Shown: positions 28,741-38,742, counted from the stretch's first letter. The stretch: DNA of 64,000 nt from Gammaproteobacteria bacterium (GCA_018067045.1 JAGPVL010000035.1:62001-126000), one strand, 5' to 3'. The notes: a model not told the origin generated them from the sequence alone. Program-made: numbers and translations.

Positions 28741-29478
28741 TTATCCAGCAGCCTGTTCACGACTAAACACACGATCAAAAAAGACCAGCACTCGCTGCCA
28801 GCTGTCTTCTGATGCGTCTTCGTCATACTTAGAGCGCAGTGGCGAATAGTCACCGAGTTCTTTAAAAATAAAAGTGTCGTGATTATTCATATAGGAGTGA
28901 CCGACATCAGGATAAGTCTTCACATCATGCTCGACACCCAATGCTTCTAGGTGCTTCTGCAAACGCTTGCCGTGCTGGCCATAGACCATGTCGGTTTCGC
29001 CCCAGCCGCCAACCACAGGACAAATGCCCGCCAGCGTCTTAGCCTTACTCGGCACCCCGCCGTAGAACGGCGCAACCACACTAATCGGCGCTTGCGCGGC
29101 ATAGAGCATGGCGAAACGCCCCCCCATGCAAAAACCCATCATGCCGACGCGCTGTACCGACGTCTGCTCAAGCAGCCACAACCGCGCCGCTTCCAGCATG
29201 CTAAAGGCGTGCCCTTTGCCTCGCTCATGGGCGGTCAGTGTTTTCACCACACACATGGGCTTACTGCCAGATTGATCATATAAATCTGGCACCAGCGTGG
29301 GATAACCCTCCGCGGCAAGACGTTCGCCAATACGCTGAATATCCGGCGTATAGCCAAAGATGTCGTGGATCGCGATGACGCCAGCCTTATTACTATTAGG
29401 TACGTCAGGCTCAATCAGCAATGCCCGCATGTCACGACCACCGCTGACTGGAATAAACACTTCCGTTGTCTTGCTCAT
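28741..29478 (-). CDS. dienelactone hydrolase family protein
   Basis: The protein has 245 residues and an alpha/beta-hydrolase fold. The nucleophile elbow is GFCMGG with Cys117, the family hallmark (Cys rather than Ser). An Asp lies in GWGETDMVYG and a His in DVGHSYM. The AVIAIHDIFGYT-like strand after residue 30 is also typical. The ATG at 29478 was taken because GGAGAGG precedes it by a few bases. Carboxymethylenebutenolidase or related lactone/ester hydrolysis is expected; the natural substrate is unknown. Confidence 0.88.
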   Translation of the reverse strand: MSKTTEVFIPVSGGRDMRALLIEPDVPNSNKAGVIAIHDIFGYTPDIQRIGERLAAEGYPTLVPDLYDQSGSKPMCVVKTLTAHERGKGHAFSMLEAARLWLLEQTSVQRVGMMGFCMGGRFAMLYAAQAPISVVAPFYGGVPSKAKTLAGICPVVGGWGETDMVYGQHGKRLQKHLEALGVEHDVKTYPDVGHSYMNNHDTFIFKELGDYSPLRSKYDEDASEDSWQRVLVFFDRVFSREQAAG

Positions 29479-29651
29479 TAACCTCTCCAAACCTTGCGGG
29501 AGCCTCTGAATCACTCCTCAAATTGACTCGATCATAACGCGCAAAAGCGAGCGCCGCACAGGACATGATTTGCACGGATTAGATTGTCCCTGTTGGCATT
29601 CCCCCCCGCAGACTCTCTATAATCAACCTTCATTTACTAATGATAGATGCA

Positions 29652-30293
29652 ATGAATAAGCAAAAACGCACTGAAATCTTTGCGCGCTTGAAAGCGCAAC
29701 GCCCGCACCCCGAGACGGAGCTGAAATACTCCAGCCCGTTCGAGCTGCTCGTTGCCGTGACGTTGTCTGCGCAAGCAACCGACGTCGGCGTCAATAAAGC
29801 GACAGATAAACTCTTTCCCGTCGCCAATACACCCGAAGCGATTTATGCACTTGGAGTAGATGGCCTAAAGCACTACATTAAGACGATTGGGCTGTTTAAT
29901 TCAAAAGCCGAAAACGTGATCAAAGCCTGCCGTATTCTGATCGATAAGCACGACAGCGTGGTGCCGCAAACCCGCGAAGAACTCGAAGAGCTACCTGGCG
30001 TTGGTCGCAAGACCGCCAATGTGGTTCTCAACACGGCGTTTGGCCAACCCGCCATGGCCGTGGATACCCACATATTTCGTGTATCAAATCGTACCCGCAT
30101 CGCCCCCGGCAAAAATGTTGTTGAAGTAGAAAAACGTCTCATGCGTGTCATCCCCGACGAGTACATCATCGATGCGCATCATTGGTTAATTTTACATGGC
30201 CGATACACCTGCATTGCCCGAAAACCTAAATGCGGCAGCTGCATTATTGAAGACCTTTGCGAAATGCCGATGAGCCAAAGACCGGACTACTAA
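29652..30293 (+). CDS. nth: endonuclease III (DNA glycosylase/AP lyase)
   Basis: This 213-residue base-excision repair enzyme removes oxidised pyrimidines. The helix-hairpin-helix LPGVGRKTANVVLNTAFG holds the catalytic Lys, the following AVDTHIFR gives the catalytic Asp, and the C-terminal cluster loop CIARKPKCGSCIIEDLC provides the four Cys ligands of the 4Fe-4S cluster. The start at 29652 matches the E. coli opening MNK; an ATG four codons upstream is the alternative. It is separated from the rsx operon by unrelated genes. Confidence 0.97.
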   Translation: MNKQKRTEIFARLKAQRPHPETELKYSSPFELLVAVTLSAQATDVGVNKATDKLFPVANTPEAIYALGVDGLKHYIKTIGLFNSKAENVIKACRILIDKHDSVVPQTREELEELPGVGRKTANVVLNTAFGQPAMAVDTHIFRVSNRTRIAPGKNVVEVEKRLMRVIPDEYIIDAHHWLILHGRYTCIARKPKCGSCIIEDLCEMPMSQRPDY

Positions 30294-30452
30294 TGCCTAA
30301 AATTCAGGGCATGAAGAAGAACAGCAGACAAAACTGTGTAACGCTTACCCTGCATACTTATTCAGGCCGGCGCAGGCAAAAATGCAGGCAGCCTAACAAC
30401 CGCTTTATCACGGCAACCACGGAAAGGTTGCACTTAAAATTATGAGGAACTT

Positions 30453-31208
30453 ATGCGTACCGGAAACCCAGCTCTGAGCGAAAAAGCCTTTACCGTTCTC
30501 GACCCCTCCGCGGAAGCGATGACCATCAACGGTACGGTCAATAAAACCGCCATCCTACTAGCATTATGCGTCTTAGCCGGCGTGTTTACGTGGAATATGG
30601 TTTATCAATCTGAGTTCGCCTTTGGTGAAGCAGGCGTTAATCCCATCGCCTATCCCTTAATGATTGGCGGCGCCATCACCGGATTTATTTTAGCCTTGAT
30701 TGTTATCTTCAAGAAGAAAACCGCCCCTTATATAGCCCCTCTTTATGCCATCGCCGAAGGCCTTTTCTTAGGTGGTATTTCAGCAGTCTATGAAATGCAG
30801 TTTCAAGGCATTGTATTGCAGGCGGTTACCCTCACATTCGGCACCCTGTTTGCGTTACTACTGGCTTATCGTAGCGGCCTGATCAAGGTCACTGAAAACT
30901 TCAAACTGGGCGTTGTCGCTGCAACGGGTGCGATTGCACTGGTCTATCTCGCCAGCTGGATTCTGTCGATGTTTAATATTGGCGCGATGGGCTTTATTCA
31001 TGACAGCGGTATGATGGGAATTGGCTTCAGCTTGTTTGTCGTGGTGATTGCTTCTTTGAACTTGGTTCTCGATTTTGACTTTATTGAGAACGCGGTCGAA
31101 GCCGGCGCGCCGAAATATCTGGAATGGTATGGCGCATTCGGTCTGATGGTGACACTGGTGTGGCTCTATCTGGAAATGCTAAGACTATTATCCAAACTTC
31201 GTAGATAG
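30453..31208 (+). CDS. Bax inhibitor-1/YccA-family membrane protein
   Basis: The protein has 251 residues and seven TM helices. The N-terminal stretch MRTGNPALSEKAF and the segments IAEGLFLGGISAVYE and DFDFIENAVEAGAPKYLEWYGAFG-type motif are those of the BI-1/YccA (TMBIM) family, which form pH-sensitive ion or calcium leak channels in some members. A good AGGAA ribosome site precedes the ATG. The gene converges on the aspartoacylase-type gene. Confidence 0.9.
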   Translation: MRTGNPALSEKAFTVLDPSAEAMTINGTVNKTAILLALCVLAGVFTWNMVYQSEFAFGEAGVNPIAYPLMIGGAITGFILALIVIFKKKTAPYIAPLYAIAEGLFLGGISAVYEMQFQGIVLQAVTLTFGTLFALLLAYRSGLIKVTENFKLGVVAATGAIALVYLASWILSMFNIGAMGFIHDSGMMGIGFSLFVVVIASLNLVLDFDFIENAVEAGAPKYLEWYGAFGLMVTLVWLYLEMLRLLSKLRR

Positions 31209-31212
31209 CGAG

Positions 31213-31337
31213 CATTGCTTGCAGGGCAAGCTCCCTAGGCAATCAAGAACCGAGAAACGGTTTTTGTGGGAGCCTGCTTGCAGGCGAATGTTTTCGCCGT
31301 CTGCAAGACGGTTCGCTTGCAAGCAGGCTCCCACAGA
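31213..31337. repeat. REP-like inverted pair, probable two-way terminator
   Basis: A REP at 31265-31287 (TGTGGGAGCCTGCTTGCAGG) and an opposite REP at 31312-31336 form a near-perfect inverted repeat of about 24 bp. The stem also contains an inner CCGTC-TGCAA-GACGG hairpin. A third, degraded copy lies at 31216-31235. The pair fills the junction between two convergent genes ending at 31208 and 31349 and is flanked by short T and A runs, so it could act as a terminator in both directions. Confidence 0.8.
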
Positions 31338-31348
31338 AAAAACCAAGT

Positions 31349-32428
31349 CTATAACGCTATCGGTGGTTCACCATCAATATTCGGCCCAGCCTCGTCCATA
31401 TGACTCGTAAACTCGTCATAACGCTGCGCAACCGCCTTCACCTCTTCAAATAGTGCGATGTGAAAAAGTGCTTCGCCCTCGTTCACTAGTGGCAAGTTAT
31501 TACGGCCCACCAAAATACCGGCGCACGGTGCAATAACATCCACCTCAGTACTATTAAACGGACTACTAATGCGACCCAATAGCTGGTTCGCTTTAATACG
31601 CTCACCCAGCGCGACCATCGGACGGAACACACCATCGTGATCTGCTCGCACCCACATCGAACTATTTGCCACGGACGTTTCGGTGACTTTCGCTGGCCGC
31701 GCAGCGGCGCCTGGTTTACGTGGCGCTGGCGGCGGCAGCATCTCTAGGTGACGCATAATATTAAGTACGCCACGGACACCAGGGCGAATACAGGACTCTT
31801 CCAGCCGCAGCGCCTCACCCGCTTCGTAGGTTACCACCGGAATATTGTTTGCCTCGGCCACTTCCCGTAGCGTGCCTTGACGTAACACTGAGTTCAACAC
31901 CAACGGTACACCAAAGGCGTGGGCCATCTTCGCCGTTTCCTCACTGGCTAAGTTCGCGCGTATTTGCGGCACATTGCTTCGATAAATAGCACCCGTGTGT
32001 AAATCAATAGCATGTGTACATAAATCCAAAATCTGTGTTTTGAACAGATTCGCCATACGCGCGCCAAGGCTGCCGGACTCTGAGCCGGGAAAACAGCGGT
32101 TCAAATCGCGACGGTCAGGCAAGTAACGCGATTTGTGAATAAAACCAAAAACGTTCACAACCGGCACGGCAACCAAAGTGCCACGCAAGTTTTTTAACCC
32201 ACTCACACACAGCAAGCGGCGAATAATTTCAACGCCATTAAGCTCATCACCGTGAATTGCCGCACTCACCATCAGTACTGGCCCAGGCTTTTTCCCATGG
32301 ACAACATGCACTGGAATGTTCAAAGGCGTATTGGTGTAAAGCTGCGCCGCCGGCATCTCAACAACAGCGCGCTTTCCCGGCTCCACCGAAACACCCGCTA
32401 ACACGAATGGCTTCGTCTGATTGCTCAT
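31349..32428 (-). CDS. succinylglutamate desuccinylase/aspartoacylase family protein
   Basis: The protein has 359 residues. A zinc-carboxypeptidase-like domain has [10 protein letters not shown] (about 57-66, with His and Glu ligands), a later His ([10 protein letters not shown] about 137-146), and the substrate-binding RDLNRCFPG arginine pair, matching the AstE/AspA family. The C-terminal part is a smaller beta-barrel domain. Such enzymes remove acyl groups from acyl-amino acids. The start overlaps the stop of rimK by 4 bp (ATGA), so it is the last gene of a coupled operon with rimK and the RimB-like protease. Confidence 0.9.
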   Translation of the reverse strand: MSNQTKPFVLAGVSVEPGKRAVVEMPAAQLYTNTPLNIPVHVVHGKKPGPVLMVSAAIHGDELNGVEIIRRLLCVSGLKNLRGTLVAVPVVNVFGFIHKSRYLPDRRDLNRCFPGSESGSLGARMANLFKTQILDLCTHAIDLHTGAIYRSNVPQIRANLASEETAKMAHAFGVPLVLNSVLRQGTLREVAEANNIPVVTYEAGEALRLEESCIRPGVRGVLNIMRHLEMLPPPAPRKPGAAARPAKVTETSVANSSMWVRADHDGVFRPMVALGERIKANQLLGRISSPFNSTEVDVIAPCAGILVGRNNLPLVNEGEALFHIALFEEVKAVAQRYDEFTSHMDEAGPNIDGEPPIAL

Positions 32429-33333
32429 CCACGTGATCCTTTCGTCGCGGTGCGATTAGGGCCGCCGCTCGTTTCAATAAATTTGATAATTAAACCAGCA
32501 ACATCTTTTCCGGTGGCATCTTCAATACCCTGCAAACCCGGCGAAGAATTCACTTCCATCACTAGCGGACCTCGAGACGAGCGCAGCAAATCAACACCCG
32601 CAACATTGAGACCCATGATCTGTGCAGCACGCACTGCCGTTGCTCGCTCTTTGGGAGTGATTTTAATCAGTGATGCGGAGCCGCCACGGTGGAGATTAGA
32701 ACGAAACTCACCGTCCTGCGCTTGACGCTTCATAGCGGCAACAACCTTGCCATCTACAACAAAGCAGCGAATATCCGCGCCGCCAGCTTCCTTAATATAT
32801 TCCTGCACCATAATGTTGGCAGACAAGCCCATAAAGGCTTCGATAACAGATTCCGCTGCTTTGCGCGTTTCCGCCAAGACCACACCGATGCCCTGCGTGC
32901 CTTCCAGCAACTTAATCACCAGTGGTGCACCACCAACCATCTTAATTAAGTCAGGAATATCATCCGGCACGTTCGCAAACCCGGTAATCGGCAAGCCCAC
33001 TCCTTTGCGTGATAATAACTGCAGTGAGCGCAGCTTATCCCGTGAACGGCTAATCGCTACAGACTCATTCACTGGAAAGACATTCATCATTTCAAACTGG
33101 CGCAATACCGCCGTACCGTAGAAAGTGACTGATGCACCGATACGAGGAATTACCGCATCGTAGCCTTCAAGCTTTTCGCCGCGATAATGAATCGTTGGGC
33201 CCGTAGCTTCCATGCTCATATAACAACGCAGCGTATCAATCACACGCATGTCATGACCGGCCGCTTCACCGGCTTCGACCAATCGACGGGTGGAATATAA
33301 ATTTTTATTGCGAGACATAATTGCAATTTTCAT
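32425..33333 (-). CDS. rimK: ATP-grasp ligase RimK (ribosomal protein S6-glutamate ligase)
   Basis: The protein has 302 residues and an ATP-grasp fold. The opening [18 protein letters not shown] and the segments [39 protein letters not shown] and [24 protein letters not shown] (metal ligands Glu/Asn) are near-identical in layout to RimK of E. coli, which adds glutamate to ribosomal protein S6. The ATG at 33333 gives the known N-terminus; a longer upstream form is unlikely. It lies between the RimB-like protease gene and the aspartoacylase gene, and in pseudomonads a rimABK cluster is known. Confidence 0.95.
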   Translation of the reverse strand: MKIAIMSRNKNLYSTRRLVEAGEAAGHDMRVIDTLRCYMSMEATGPTIHYRGEKLEGYDAVIPRIGASVTFYGTAVLRQFEMMNVFPVNESVAISRSRDKLRSLQLLSRKGVGLPITGFANVPDDIPDLIKMVGGAPLVIKLLEGTQGIGVVLAETRKAAESVIEAFMGLSANIMVQEYIKEAGGADIRCFVVDGKVVAAMKRQAQDGEFRSNLHRGGSASLIKITPKERATAVRAAQIMGLNVAGVDLLRSSRGPLVMEVNSSPGLQGIEDATGKDVAGLIIKFIETSGGPNRTATKGSRG

Positions 33334-33346
33334 GTCGCTCTCCGAA

Positions 33347-33778
33347 TTAGGGCTGGTGACGATTTCCACCAAGTAAAAATGAAGCTGCTGGGTCCACGCA
33401 CAAATCGGTCATCGCCGTGCGGCCCAGTAACATACGAAATTTCATACTGTCACGATCTGTTAACGTGACGTCTATTGGCCACTGACGACCGCCAAACGTA
33501 ATGGTCGTACGAATAACAATTCGCAATTCTTTGTGGCCGCCTGAATCAGACACTGTACGTCGTTCTGATACCGGGCTTTCACACGAGATTTCTGTGGCAT
33601 CTTCACCTTGCAATGGATGTAATCGAAAACGCACCCATTCGGCGCCCTCACGTTCAAAGGTTTTTACCTCAAAGGCATGCAGCGCAGACGTGCGCGCGCC
33701 GGTATCCACCTTCACCTTGATGGCCTCTATACCTAAATCAGGCAAGCTCGCCCATTCCCGCCAACCTACGGTCTGCAT
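33347..33778 (-). CDS. RimB-like retropepsin-type aspartic protease
   Basis: The protein has 143 residues. A DTGA motif (Asp25 in [13 protein letters not shown]) is the retropepsin catalytic signature, and a later MLLGRTAM stretch fits the paired strand. It belongs to the COG4067 group formerly called ATP-dependent zinc proteases. In Pseudomonas the homologue next to rimK is called RimB and is thought to act on glutamylated S6 (from memory). Here it lies 13 bp upstream of rimK in the same direction. A RimA-like gene was not seen. Confidence 0.82.
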   Translation of the reverse strand: MQTVGWREWASLPDLGIEAIKVKVDTGARTSALHAFEVKTFEREGAEWVRFRLHPLQGEDATEISCESPVSERRTVSDSGGHKELRIVIRTTITFGGRQWPIDVTLTDRDSMKFRMLLGRTAMTDLCVDPAASFLLGGNRHQP

Positions 33779-33945
33779 GCTTCACATGTCTCCGAAATGC
33801 TCATACTTAGGCTCTCACGCTTCGGCCCATTAGACGAAATGCGGCCTACCACCCTACCCGCAGTGTTGCATAGCACTCGGCCTGCGGAAAGCAGGCATAA
33901 CGGTTCATGCGCTGCCAACATTTGCCCCTAAACATTCACTGCCAC

Positions 33946-34338
33946 TTAGTCGTCGCGCTTCTCACCCAACAACTCGATCTTGTAGCCATCAGGGTCTTCA
34001 ACAAAGGCAAGAATCGTCGTGCCGTGCTTCATTGGCCCAGGCTCGCGGGTAATCTTACCACCGCGCTCACGAATGCGGTCACAGGCGGCATAGACATCGT
34101 CCATTGCCAGTGCAATATGGCCATAGCCGTCGCCGAGCGCATAAGACGAGGTATCCCAGTTGTGCGTTAGCTCAAGGGCCGCGCCATCGGCCTCGTCTTG
34201 GTAGCTGACAAACGCCAAGGTGAAGCGCCCTTCTGGATAGTCTTTCTGTCGTAGTAACGTCATGCCCAGCACATTGGTATAGAAATCAATGGATTTAGCC
34301 AAATCACCGACACGAATCATGGTGTGCAACATACGCAT
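33946..34338 (-). CDS. gloA: lactoylglutathione lyase (glyoxalase I)
   Basis: This 130-residue enzyme converts the methylglyoxal-glutathione hemithioacetal into lactoylglutathione. All four metal ligands of the E. coli-type nickel/cobalt enzyme are present at the same positions: His5, Glu56, His74 and Glu122, in [20 protein letters not shown] and GYKIELL. The length and motif spacing match GlxI almost exactly, so the start at 34338 is secure. It lies next to argG, an order I recall from P. aeruginosa. Confidence 0.97.
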   Translation of the reverse strand: MRMLHTMIRVGDLAKSIDFYTNVLGMTLLRQKDYPEGRFTLAFVSYQDEADGAALELTHNWDTSSYALGDGYGHIALAMDDVYAACDRIRERGGKITREPGPMKHGTTILAFVEDPDGYKIELLGEKRDD

Positions 34339-34410
34339 AGCGCTTTCTCCTACTTGCGAACAGCTGACTCAACACAAGCCATGTTCTAATACCGAATTTG
34401 GGAAAGACAC

Positions 34411-34446
34411 CGATAAAAAACCCCGGAAGAACCGGGGCTTTTATCG
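34411..34446. terminator. intrinsic terminator of argG
   Basis: CCCCGG at 34421-34426 pairs with CCGGGG at 34432-34437 around AAGAA. On the minus strand the stem is followed by six U residues (plus-strand A-run at 34415-34420), and flanking CGATAAAA/TTTTATCG extends the pairing. It lies 29 bp past the argG stop and also has some U's on the plus strand. Confidence 0.9.
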
Positions 34447-34474
34447 ATATACAAACTAATTTACCGCACAAAGA

Positions 34475-35698
34475 TCAGCAAAGCTTTCTGCCGTTTTTCG
34501 CCGCGATACGCAAACGCAGCGCATTCAGCTTAATAAAGCCCTCTGCATCTTTCTGATCATAAGCGCCCGCATCATCTTCAAAGGTCGCAATAGATGCATC
34601 AAACAAACTATCTTTTTCTGAGCGACGACCAACTGCACTCACCGCACCTTTATACAACTTCAAACGCACATCGCCATTCACATTATCTTGCGTGGCGTCG
34701 ATTAATTTTTGCAGCGCCAAACGTTCAGGTGACCACCAATAACCGTTATACACCAACTCCGCATACTTCGGCATAATGCTATCTTTTAGGTGCGCCGACT
34801 CACGATCCAGCGTCAACGATTCAATCGCACGATGCGCTTTAATCATCACAGTGCCACCCGGTGTTTCATAACAACCACGAGATTTCATGCCAACATAACG
34901 GTTTTCAACAATATCCAAACGACCAATACCATTGTCGCCTGCCACTTTGTTTAAGTGTTCTAGCACTGTAGCTGGGGACATCGCCTTACCGTCAATCGCA
35001 ACGATATCGCCTTTCTCATAAGTGATAGTGATATAGGTCGCTTTATCCGGTGCCGCTTCTGGGCTCACACTCCAGCGCCACATATCTTCTTCTGCTTCCG
35101 CCCATGGGTCTTCTAAGATGCCGCCTTCATACGAGATGTGCAGCAAGTTTGCATCCATTGAGTACGGCGATTTCTTTTTGTTCTTAGCAAAATCCACTGG
35201 GATATCATGCGTTTCACAATACGCCATCAATTTCTCGCGGGAATTCAAGTCCCACTCACGCCATGGCGCAATCACCTTCACGCCAGGCTTAAGGGCATAA
35301 GCTCCTAGCTCGAATCGGACCTGATCATTCCCTTTACCCGTTGCGCCGTGAGAGATCGCATCAGCGCCGGTTTCGTTGGCAATTTCAATGAGTCGCTTCG
35401 CAATCAGCGGGCGCGCAATAGATGTGCCGAGTAAATACTCACCTTCATAAATCGTGTTCGCACGAAACATGGGATACACATAATCGCGTACAAATTCTTC
35501 ACGCAGGTCTTCGACATAAATTTCGTTAACGCCCATTGCTTTGGCTTTCGCACGAGCAGGCTCAACTTCTTCGCCCTGACCAATATCCGCGGTAAAAGTA
35601 ACCACCTCACACTGATAGGTCTCTTGCAGCCAGCGAACGATCACAGATGTATCCAGACCGCCGGAATACGCCAAAACGACTTTCTTAATATCGGACAT
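34475..35698 (-). CDS. argG: argininosuccinate synthase
   Basis: This enzyme makes argininosuccinate from citrulline, aspartate and ATP in arginine synthesis. Its 407 residues open with the ATP-binding [11 protein letters not shown] loop (about 9-19) and include [22 protein letters not shown], and a C-terminal [11 protein letters not shown]-like segment. The length is that of the short type I ArgG. It is preceded by about 290 bp that probably hold its promoter and is followed by a strong terminator. Confidence 0.98.
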   Translation of the reverse strand: MSDIKKVVLAYSGGLDTSVIVRWLQETYQCEVVTFTADIGQGEEVEPARAKAKAMGVNEIYVEDLREEFVRDYVYPMFRANTIYEGEYLLGTSIARPLIAKRLIEIANETGADAISHGATGKGNDQVRFELGAYALKPGVKVIAPWREWDLNSREKLMAYCETHDIPVDFAKNKKKSPYSMDANLLHISYEGGILEDPWAEAEEDMWRWSVSPEAAPDKATYITITYEKGDIVAIDGKAMSPATVLEHLNKVAGDNGIGRLDIVENRYVGMKSRGCYETPGGTVMIKAHRAIESLTLDRESAHLKDSIMPKYAELVYNGYWWSPERLALQKLIDATQDNVNGDVRLKLYKGAVSAVGRRSEKDSLFDASIATFEDDAGAYDQKDAEGFIKLNALRLRIAAKNGRKLC

Positions 35699-35990
35699 TA
35701 CAAACCCCGTGCAAAGAATGGTGGGTGGTAAAACAAATCCCTGACTAACTCAGCGGATACAGGCTCAGCTAGGCCACTCAAAGAGCCGCACTGCTCGCCC
35801 AGAACCCGCAAATACCTTAACGGCGCGTATTGTACCGATGTCCGAACAAATTCGCAGCCGTGGTTTCACTATCTTGCGGCGGTTGGTAGCATGGCCGTCC
35901 TTACACGGGGCGAGTTTGTCGATATAACGCCTCTCTCACCGCTGATCATCTCCCCCCGAATAGGCTCTATACGGGGCGATAGGAGTTTCA

Positions 35991-36665
35991 ATGTCTGACG
36001 ATGGCCCGACTCTAGATATGCGCTTTCGCGGCTTTTTGCCGGTCGTGATTGACGTAGAGACAGGCGGCTTTAACCCCCGCACTGACGCTCTGCTAGAGAT
36101 AGCCGCCGTTCTGGTGGATATGGATGACCAGGGATTTCTCTCTCCAGGTGAGTCGTTCCACTTCCATGTGGAGCCGTTTCGGGGCGCCAACCTAGAGAAA
36201 GCCGCCCTCGAATTTACCGGCATCGACCCTGACAACCCATTACGTGGGGCGGTAGACGAGAGCATTGCCCTGCGCGACATCTTTGAAGGGGTGCGCCACG
36301 CCATGAAGGACTATGACTGCACTCGTGCAGTACTGGTCGGGCATAACGCCTTCTTCGATCATGAATTTGTCAAAGCCGCTGCTGGCCGCGCCAACATTAA
36401 ACGGGACCCATTCCACCCGTTTTCATGCTTCGATACCGCCACCTTGTCTGGTCTTGCCTTCGGTCAAACGGTGCTAGCAAAAGCCTGTGAAATGGCCGGC
36501 ATTCCATTCGATCAACGGGAAGCACATTCGGCGCTATACGACGCTCGCCGTACAGCAGAGCTGTTTTGCACCATCGTCAATCGCTTCCGCATGGTCGGTG
36601 GTTGGCCGCCGCCGGCACCAATTGAATACCCGCCGACATTGATCCCAACTAAGCAGAAGCGCTAG
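35991..36665 (+). CDS. rnt: ribonuclease T
   Basis: This 224-residue DEDDh exoribonuclease trims tRNA and other RNA 3' ends. The first motif has Asp21 and Glu23 in [10 protein letters not shown], the second is [11 protein letters not shown], and the last is HSALYDA with the catalytic His and Asp. Aromatic residues that contact bases lie in the usual places. The ATG at 35991 follows an AGGAG sequence by five bases. It is the last gene before a REP array. Confidence 0.97.
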   Translation: MSDDGPTLDMRFRGFLPVVIDVETGGFNPRTDALLEIAAVLVDMDDQGFLSPGESFHFHVEPFRGANLEKAALEFTGIDPDNPLRGAVDESIALRDIFEGVRHAMKDYDCTRAVLVGHNAFFDHEFVKAAAGRANIKRDPFHPFSCFDTATLSGLAFGQTVLAKACEMAGIPFDQREAHSALYDARRTAELFCTIVNRFRMVGGWPPPAPIEYPPTLIPTKQKR

Positions 36666-37048
36666 CGCCAATCGCCTGCAAGCAGCCTCCCACAAAAGAG
36701 CAAAGACGAAACACACCGCATGCAACCCGCCGACCTTGTGGGAGGCTGCTTGCAGGCGATTAAGCCTCAGCTCGAAATCTTCGCTTGCAAGCAAGCTCCC
36801 ACAAAAGAACAAAGACGAAACACACCGCATGCAACCCGCCAACCTTGTGGGAGGCTGCTTGCAGGCGATTAAGCCTCAGCTCGAAACCTTCGCTTGCAAG
36901 CAAGCTCCCACAAAAGAACAAAGACGAAACACACCGCATGCAACCGCAGACCTTGTGGGAGGCTGCTTGCAGGCGATTAAGCCTCAGCTCGAAACCTTCG
37001 CTTGCAAGTAAGCTCCCACAAAAGATTTAAACCCAAAAAATAAACCAC
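36666..37048. repeat. REP/BIME-like tandem array with a 109-bp unit
   Basis: At least seven REP copies lie at 36671-36696, 36736-36760, 36781-36807, 36845-36869, 36889-36916, 36953-36977 and 36998-37023, with alternating orientation. The opposed pairs plus flanking sequence repeat with a period of 109 then 108 bp, differing at only a few bases. The unit also contains the non-REP stretch AAGACGAAACACACCGCATG. The array lies between rnt and the peroxiredoxin gene, which converge. No protein gene is supported in it. Confidence 0.9.
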
Positions 37049-37079
37049 AAAAAAGGGCGCGAAATTCGCGCCCTTTTTT
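37049..37079. terminator. intrinsic terminator of the peroxiredoxin gene
   Basis: GGGCGCG at 37055-37061 pairs with CGCGCCC at 37067-37073. Six A's precede and six T's follow, so it works on both strands. It lies 17 bp past the peroxiredoxin stop. Confidence 0.93.
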
Positions 37080-37095
37080 AAAAGTGCTAATAACT

Positions 37096-37698
37096 TTATA
37101 GCTTGTCGGCATTACCGGACAAGTAGTCAGCAACACCGCTTGGTGATGCGTTCATTCCCTTGTCACCTTTCTGCCAGCCCGCTGGGCACACTTCGCCATG
37201 CTCTTCGTGGAATTGAACCGCGTCAATAATACGGATCAGCTCTTCCATGTTACGACCGATTGGCAAGTCATTAACGATTTGGCTGCGCACAGTGCCGTTT
37301 TTATCAATGATAAACGCACCGCGGTACGCCATGCCGCCTTCTGATTCAACGTCATACGCTTTCGCGATTTCGTGGTTCATGTCAGCAGCCAAAGTGTATT
37401 TTACTTGACCAATGCCGCCATCATTGATGGCAGTGTTGCGCCATGCGTTGTGGGTAAAGTGGCTGTCGATTGACACGCCAATCACTTCTACGCCGCGCGC
37501 TTTAAATTCATCCATACGGTGATCCAGTGCGATCAATTCGGACGGGCAAACGAAGGTAAAGTCGAGTGGGTAAAAGAAAATCAGGCCGTACTTGCCTTTG
37601 ATTACTTCTGACAACGTCAAGGAATCAACGATAGTGCCGTCGCCTAATACCGCGGGTACGGTGAAATCCGGAGCCGGTTTGCCTACAAGAACGCCCAT
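37096..37698 (-). CDS. 2-Cys peroxiredoxin (AhpC/Prx1 type)
   Basis: The protein has 200 residues. Peroxidatic Cys51 lies in FTFVCPSEL and resolving Cys171 in GEVCPAGW; a YPLDFTF segment and a late GGMAYRGAFIID match the typical 2-Cys class. The C-terminal segment after the resolving Cys is long enough for a dimer exchange. The start was set at 37698 (MGVLVGKPAPDF) because an AGAGAGA sequence precedes it and upstream residues do not fit the family. Reduction of hydrogen or organic peroxides is expected. It lies downstream of the PepSY gene on the same strand with a 243-bp gap. Confidence 0.95.
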   Translation of the reverse strand: MGVLVGKPAPDFTVPAVLGDGTIVDSLTLSEVIKGKYGLIFFYPLDFTFVCPSELIALDHRMDEFKARGVEVIGVSIDSHFTHNAWRNTAINDGGIGQVKYTLAADMNHEIAKAYDVESEGGMAYRGAFIIDKNGTVRSQIVNDLPIGRNMEELIRIIDAVQFHEEHGEVCPAGWQKGDKGMNASPSGVADYLSGNADKL

Positions 37699-37941
37699 TG
37701 TAATTCTCTCTCTATTAAAGTGGGTGAAGGAATACTGTGGTTTCACGCAACAGAGCCCTGCGCACGAACCGTTAAGACTGGCGATGATAACGCGCCGCAC
37801 GACAACTTGCATACCGCACATGCCGCTCGACCACGACTTCTACAGCATATCCATACCAATAGGCACGATTAGATTTCCCTATCGCACCATTTCATCAAGC
37901 CAGCCCACAAGTACGGCAGGCCTGCGGGCCGTCGAAACCGC

Positions 37942-38688
37942 CTAAGGGCGTGTGCGGGACCAAATAATAACGCCGGTAATGGCAAGTACTATTAACAATA
38001 AGGCTGCCGCATCCATCAATAACTTACCCGCCAAAGAAACCACTCGGCCGGAATGAATATCCTGTATCAAGCGCTGCCAATTTAACTCAGGCGGCACCAC
38101 CTGCATCGGCAAGGCGGCAACAACTTCCGCCGGCGGCATCTGCCAAGCCAACGGCTGAACCTCCTCATCAAAAGGCGTCGCGTTGAGCTGATCGATATCG
38201 TAAAGCCAGCTGGATGCAGCCGAAAATAGTACTAGGCTGCTGCCTTCGCTGTCGCCAGCACCGATGCCAGACAAAGACATCAAACGTTCAAACTGTGGTA
38301 ACTCAAACTCACTGCCCAGACGTTCAATCACGGTGCCGTTGTTATCGAGCAACAATAACGCGCCATCACAACCGGCGACGTAGATATCTGCCACGCTCAC
38401 CACACCAGCATAAGGCCGACGGCACTGGCTGACAGGCTGCTCCTGTAAAAAAAGCTGATCGCCAACAAACGACCACCATTGCTGATCAATTTCCACAGAG
38501 ACCACGGGCTCCGCAACGGGCACACCATAGATGCTGGCCAAAAAATTAGGCAGTGTGCGCTGATTCAAACCAAGGCTTTCAATATGGTTAAGGAGAATGC
38601 CTGTGAGTGACAAGATGATCACCGGAGCGGCAATCAGCAAGCCAAGCCAACGATGTAGGCGGCGCCATTTACGACTGGGAATTGCCAT
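37942..38688 (-). CDS. PepSY-associated transmembrane protein
   Basis: The protein has 248 residues with two TM helices, at about 15-33 and 222-243. The first follows LHRWLGLL with His12 and ends with His35 in ILLNHIES; a further His lies in IQDIHSGRVV just before the second helix. The layout of two helices with paired His residues matches PepSY-TM proteins that hold a haem pair and move electrons across the membrane. A periplasmic middle domain of about 170 residues lies between the helices. It is the third gene of a porin/FMN-binding/PepSY unit. Confidence 0.8.
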   Translation of the reverse strand: MAIPSRKWRRLHRWLGLLIAAPVIILSLTGILLNHIESLGLNQRTLPNFLASIYGVPVAEPVVSVEIDQQWWSFVGDQLFLQEQPVSQCRRPYAGVVSVADIYVAGCDGALLLLDNNGTVIERLGSEFELPQFERLMSLSGIGAGDSEGSSLVLFSAASSWLYDIDQLNATPFDEEVQPLAWQMPPAEVVAALPMQVVPPELNWQRLIQDIHSGRVVSLAGKLLMDAAALLLIVLAITGVIIWSRTRP

Positions 38689-38742
38689 AGCGATCCATAC
38701 CTACCTTGCGGAAAAATAAAAATGAACCGCGATTGTAGCGGA

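Noticed and set aside
36736-37030. Overlapping open frames inside the REP array
   Set aside because: They are translations of the 109-bp repeat unit and have no ribosome site or family.
36666-37048. CRISPR-like array
   Set aside because: Repeats alternate in orientation and the spacers are nearly identical, which is a REP/BIME pattern.
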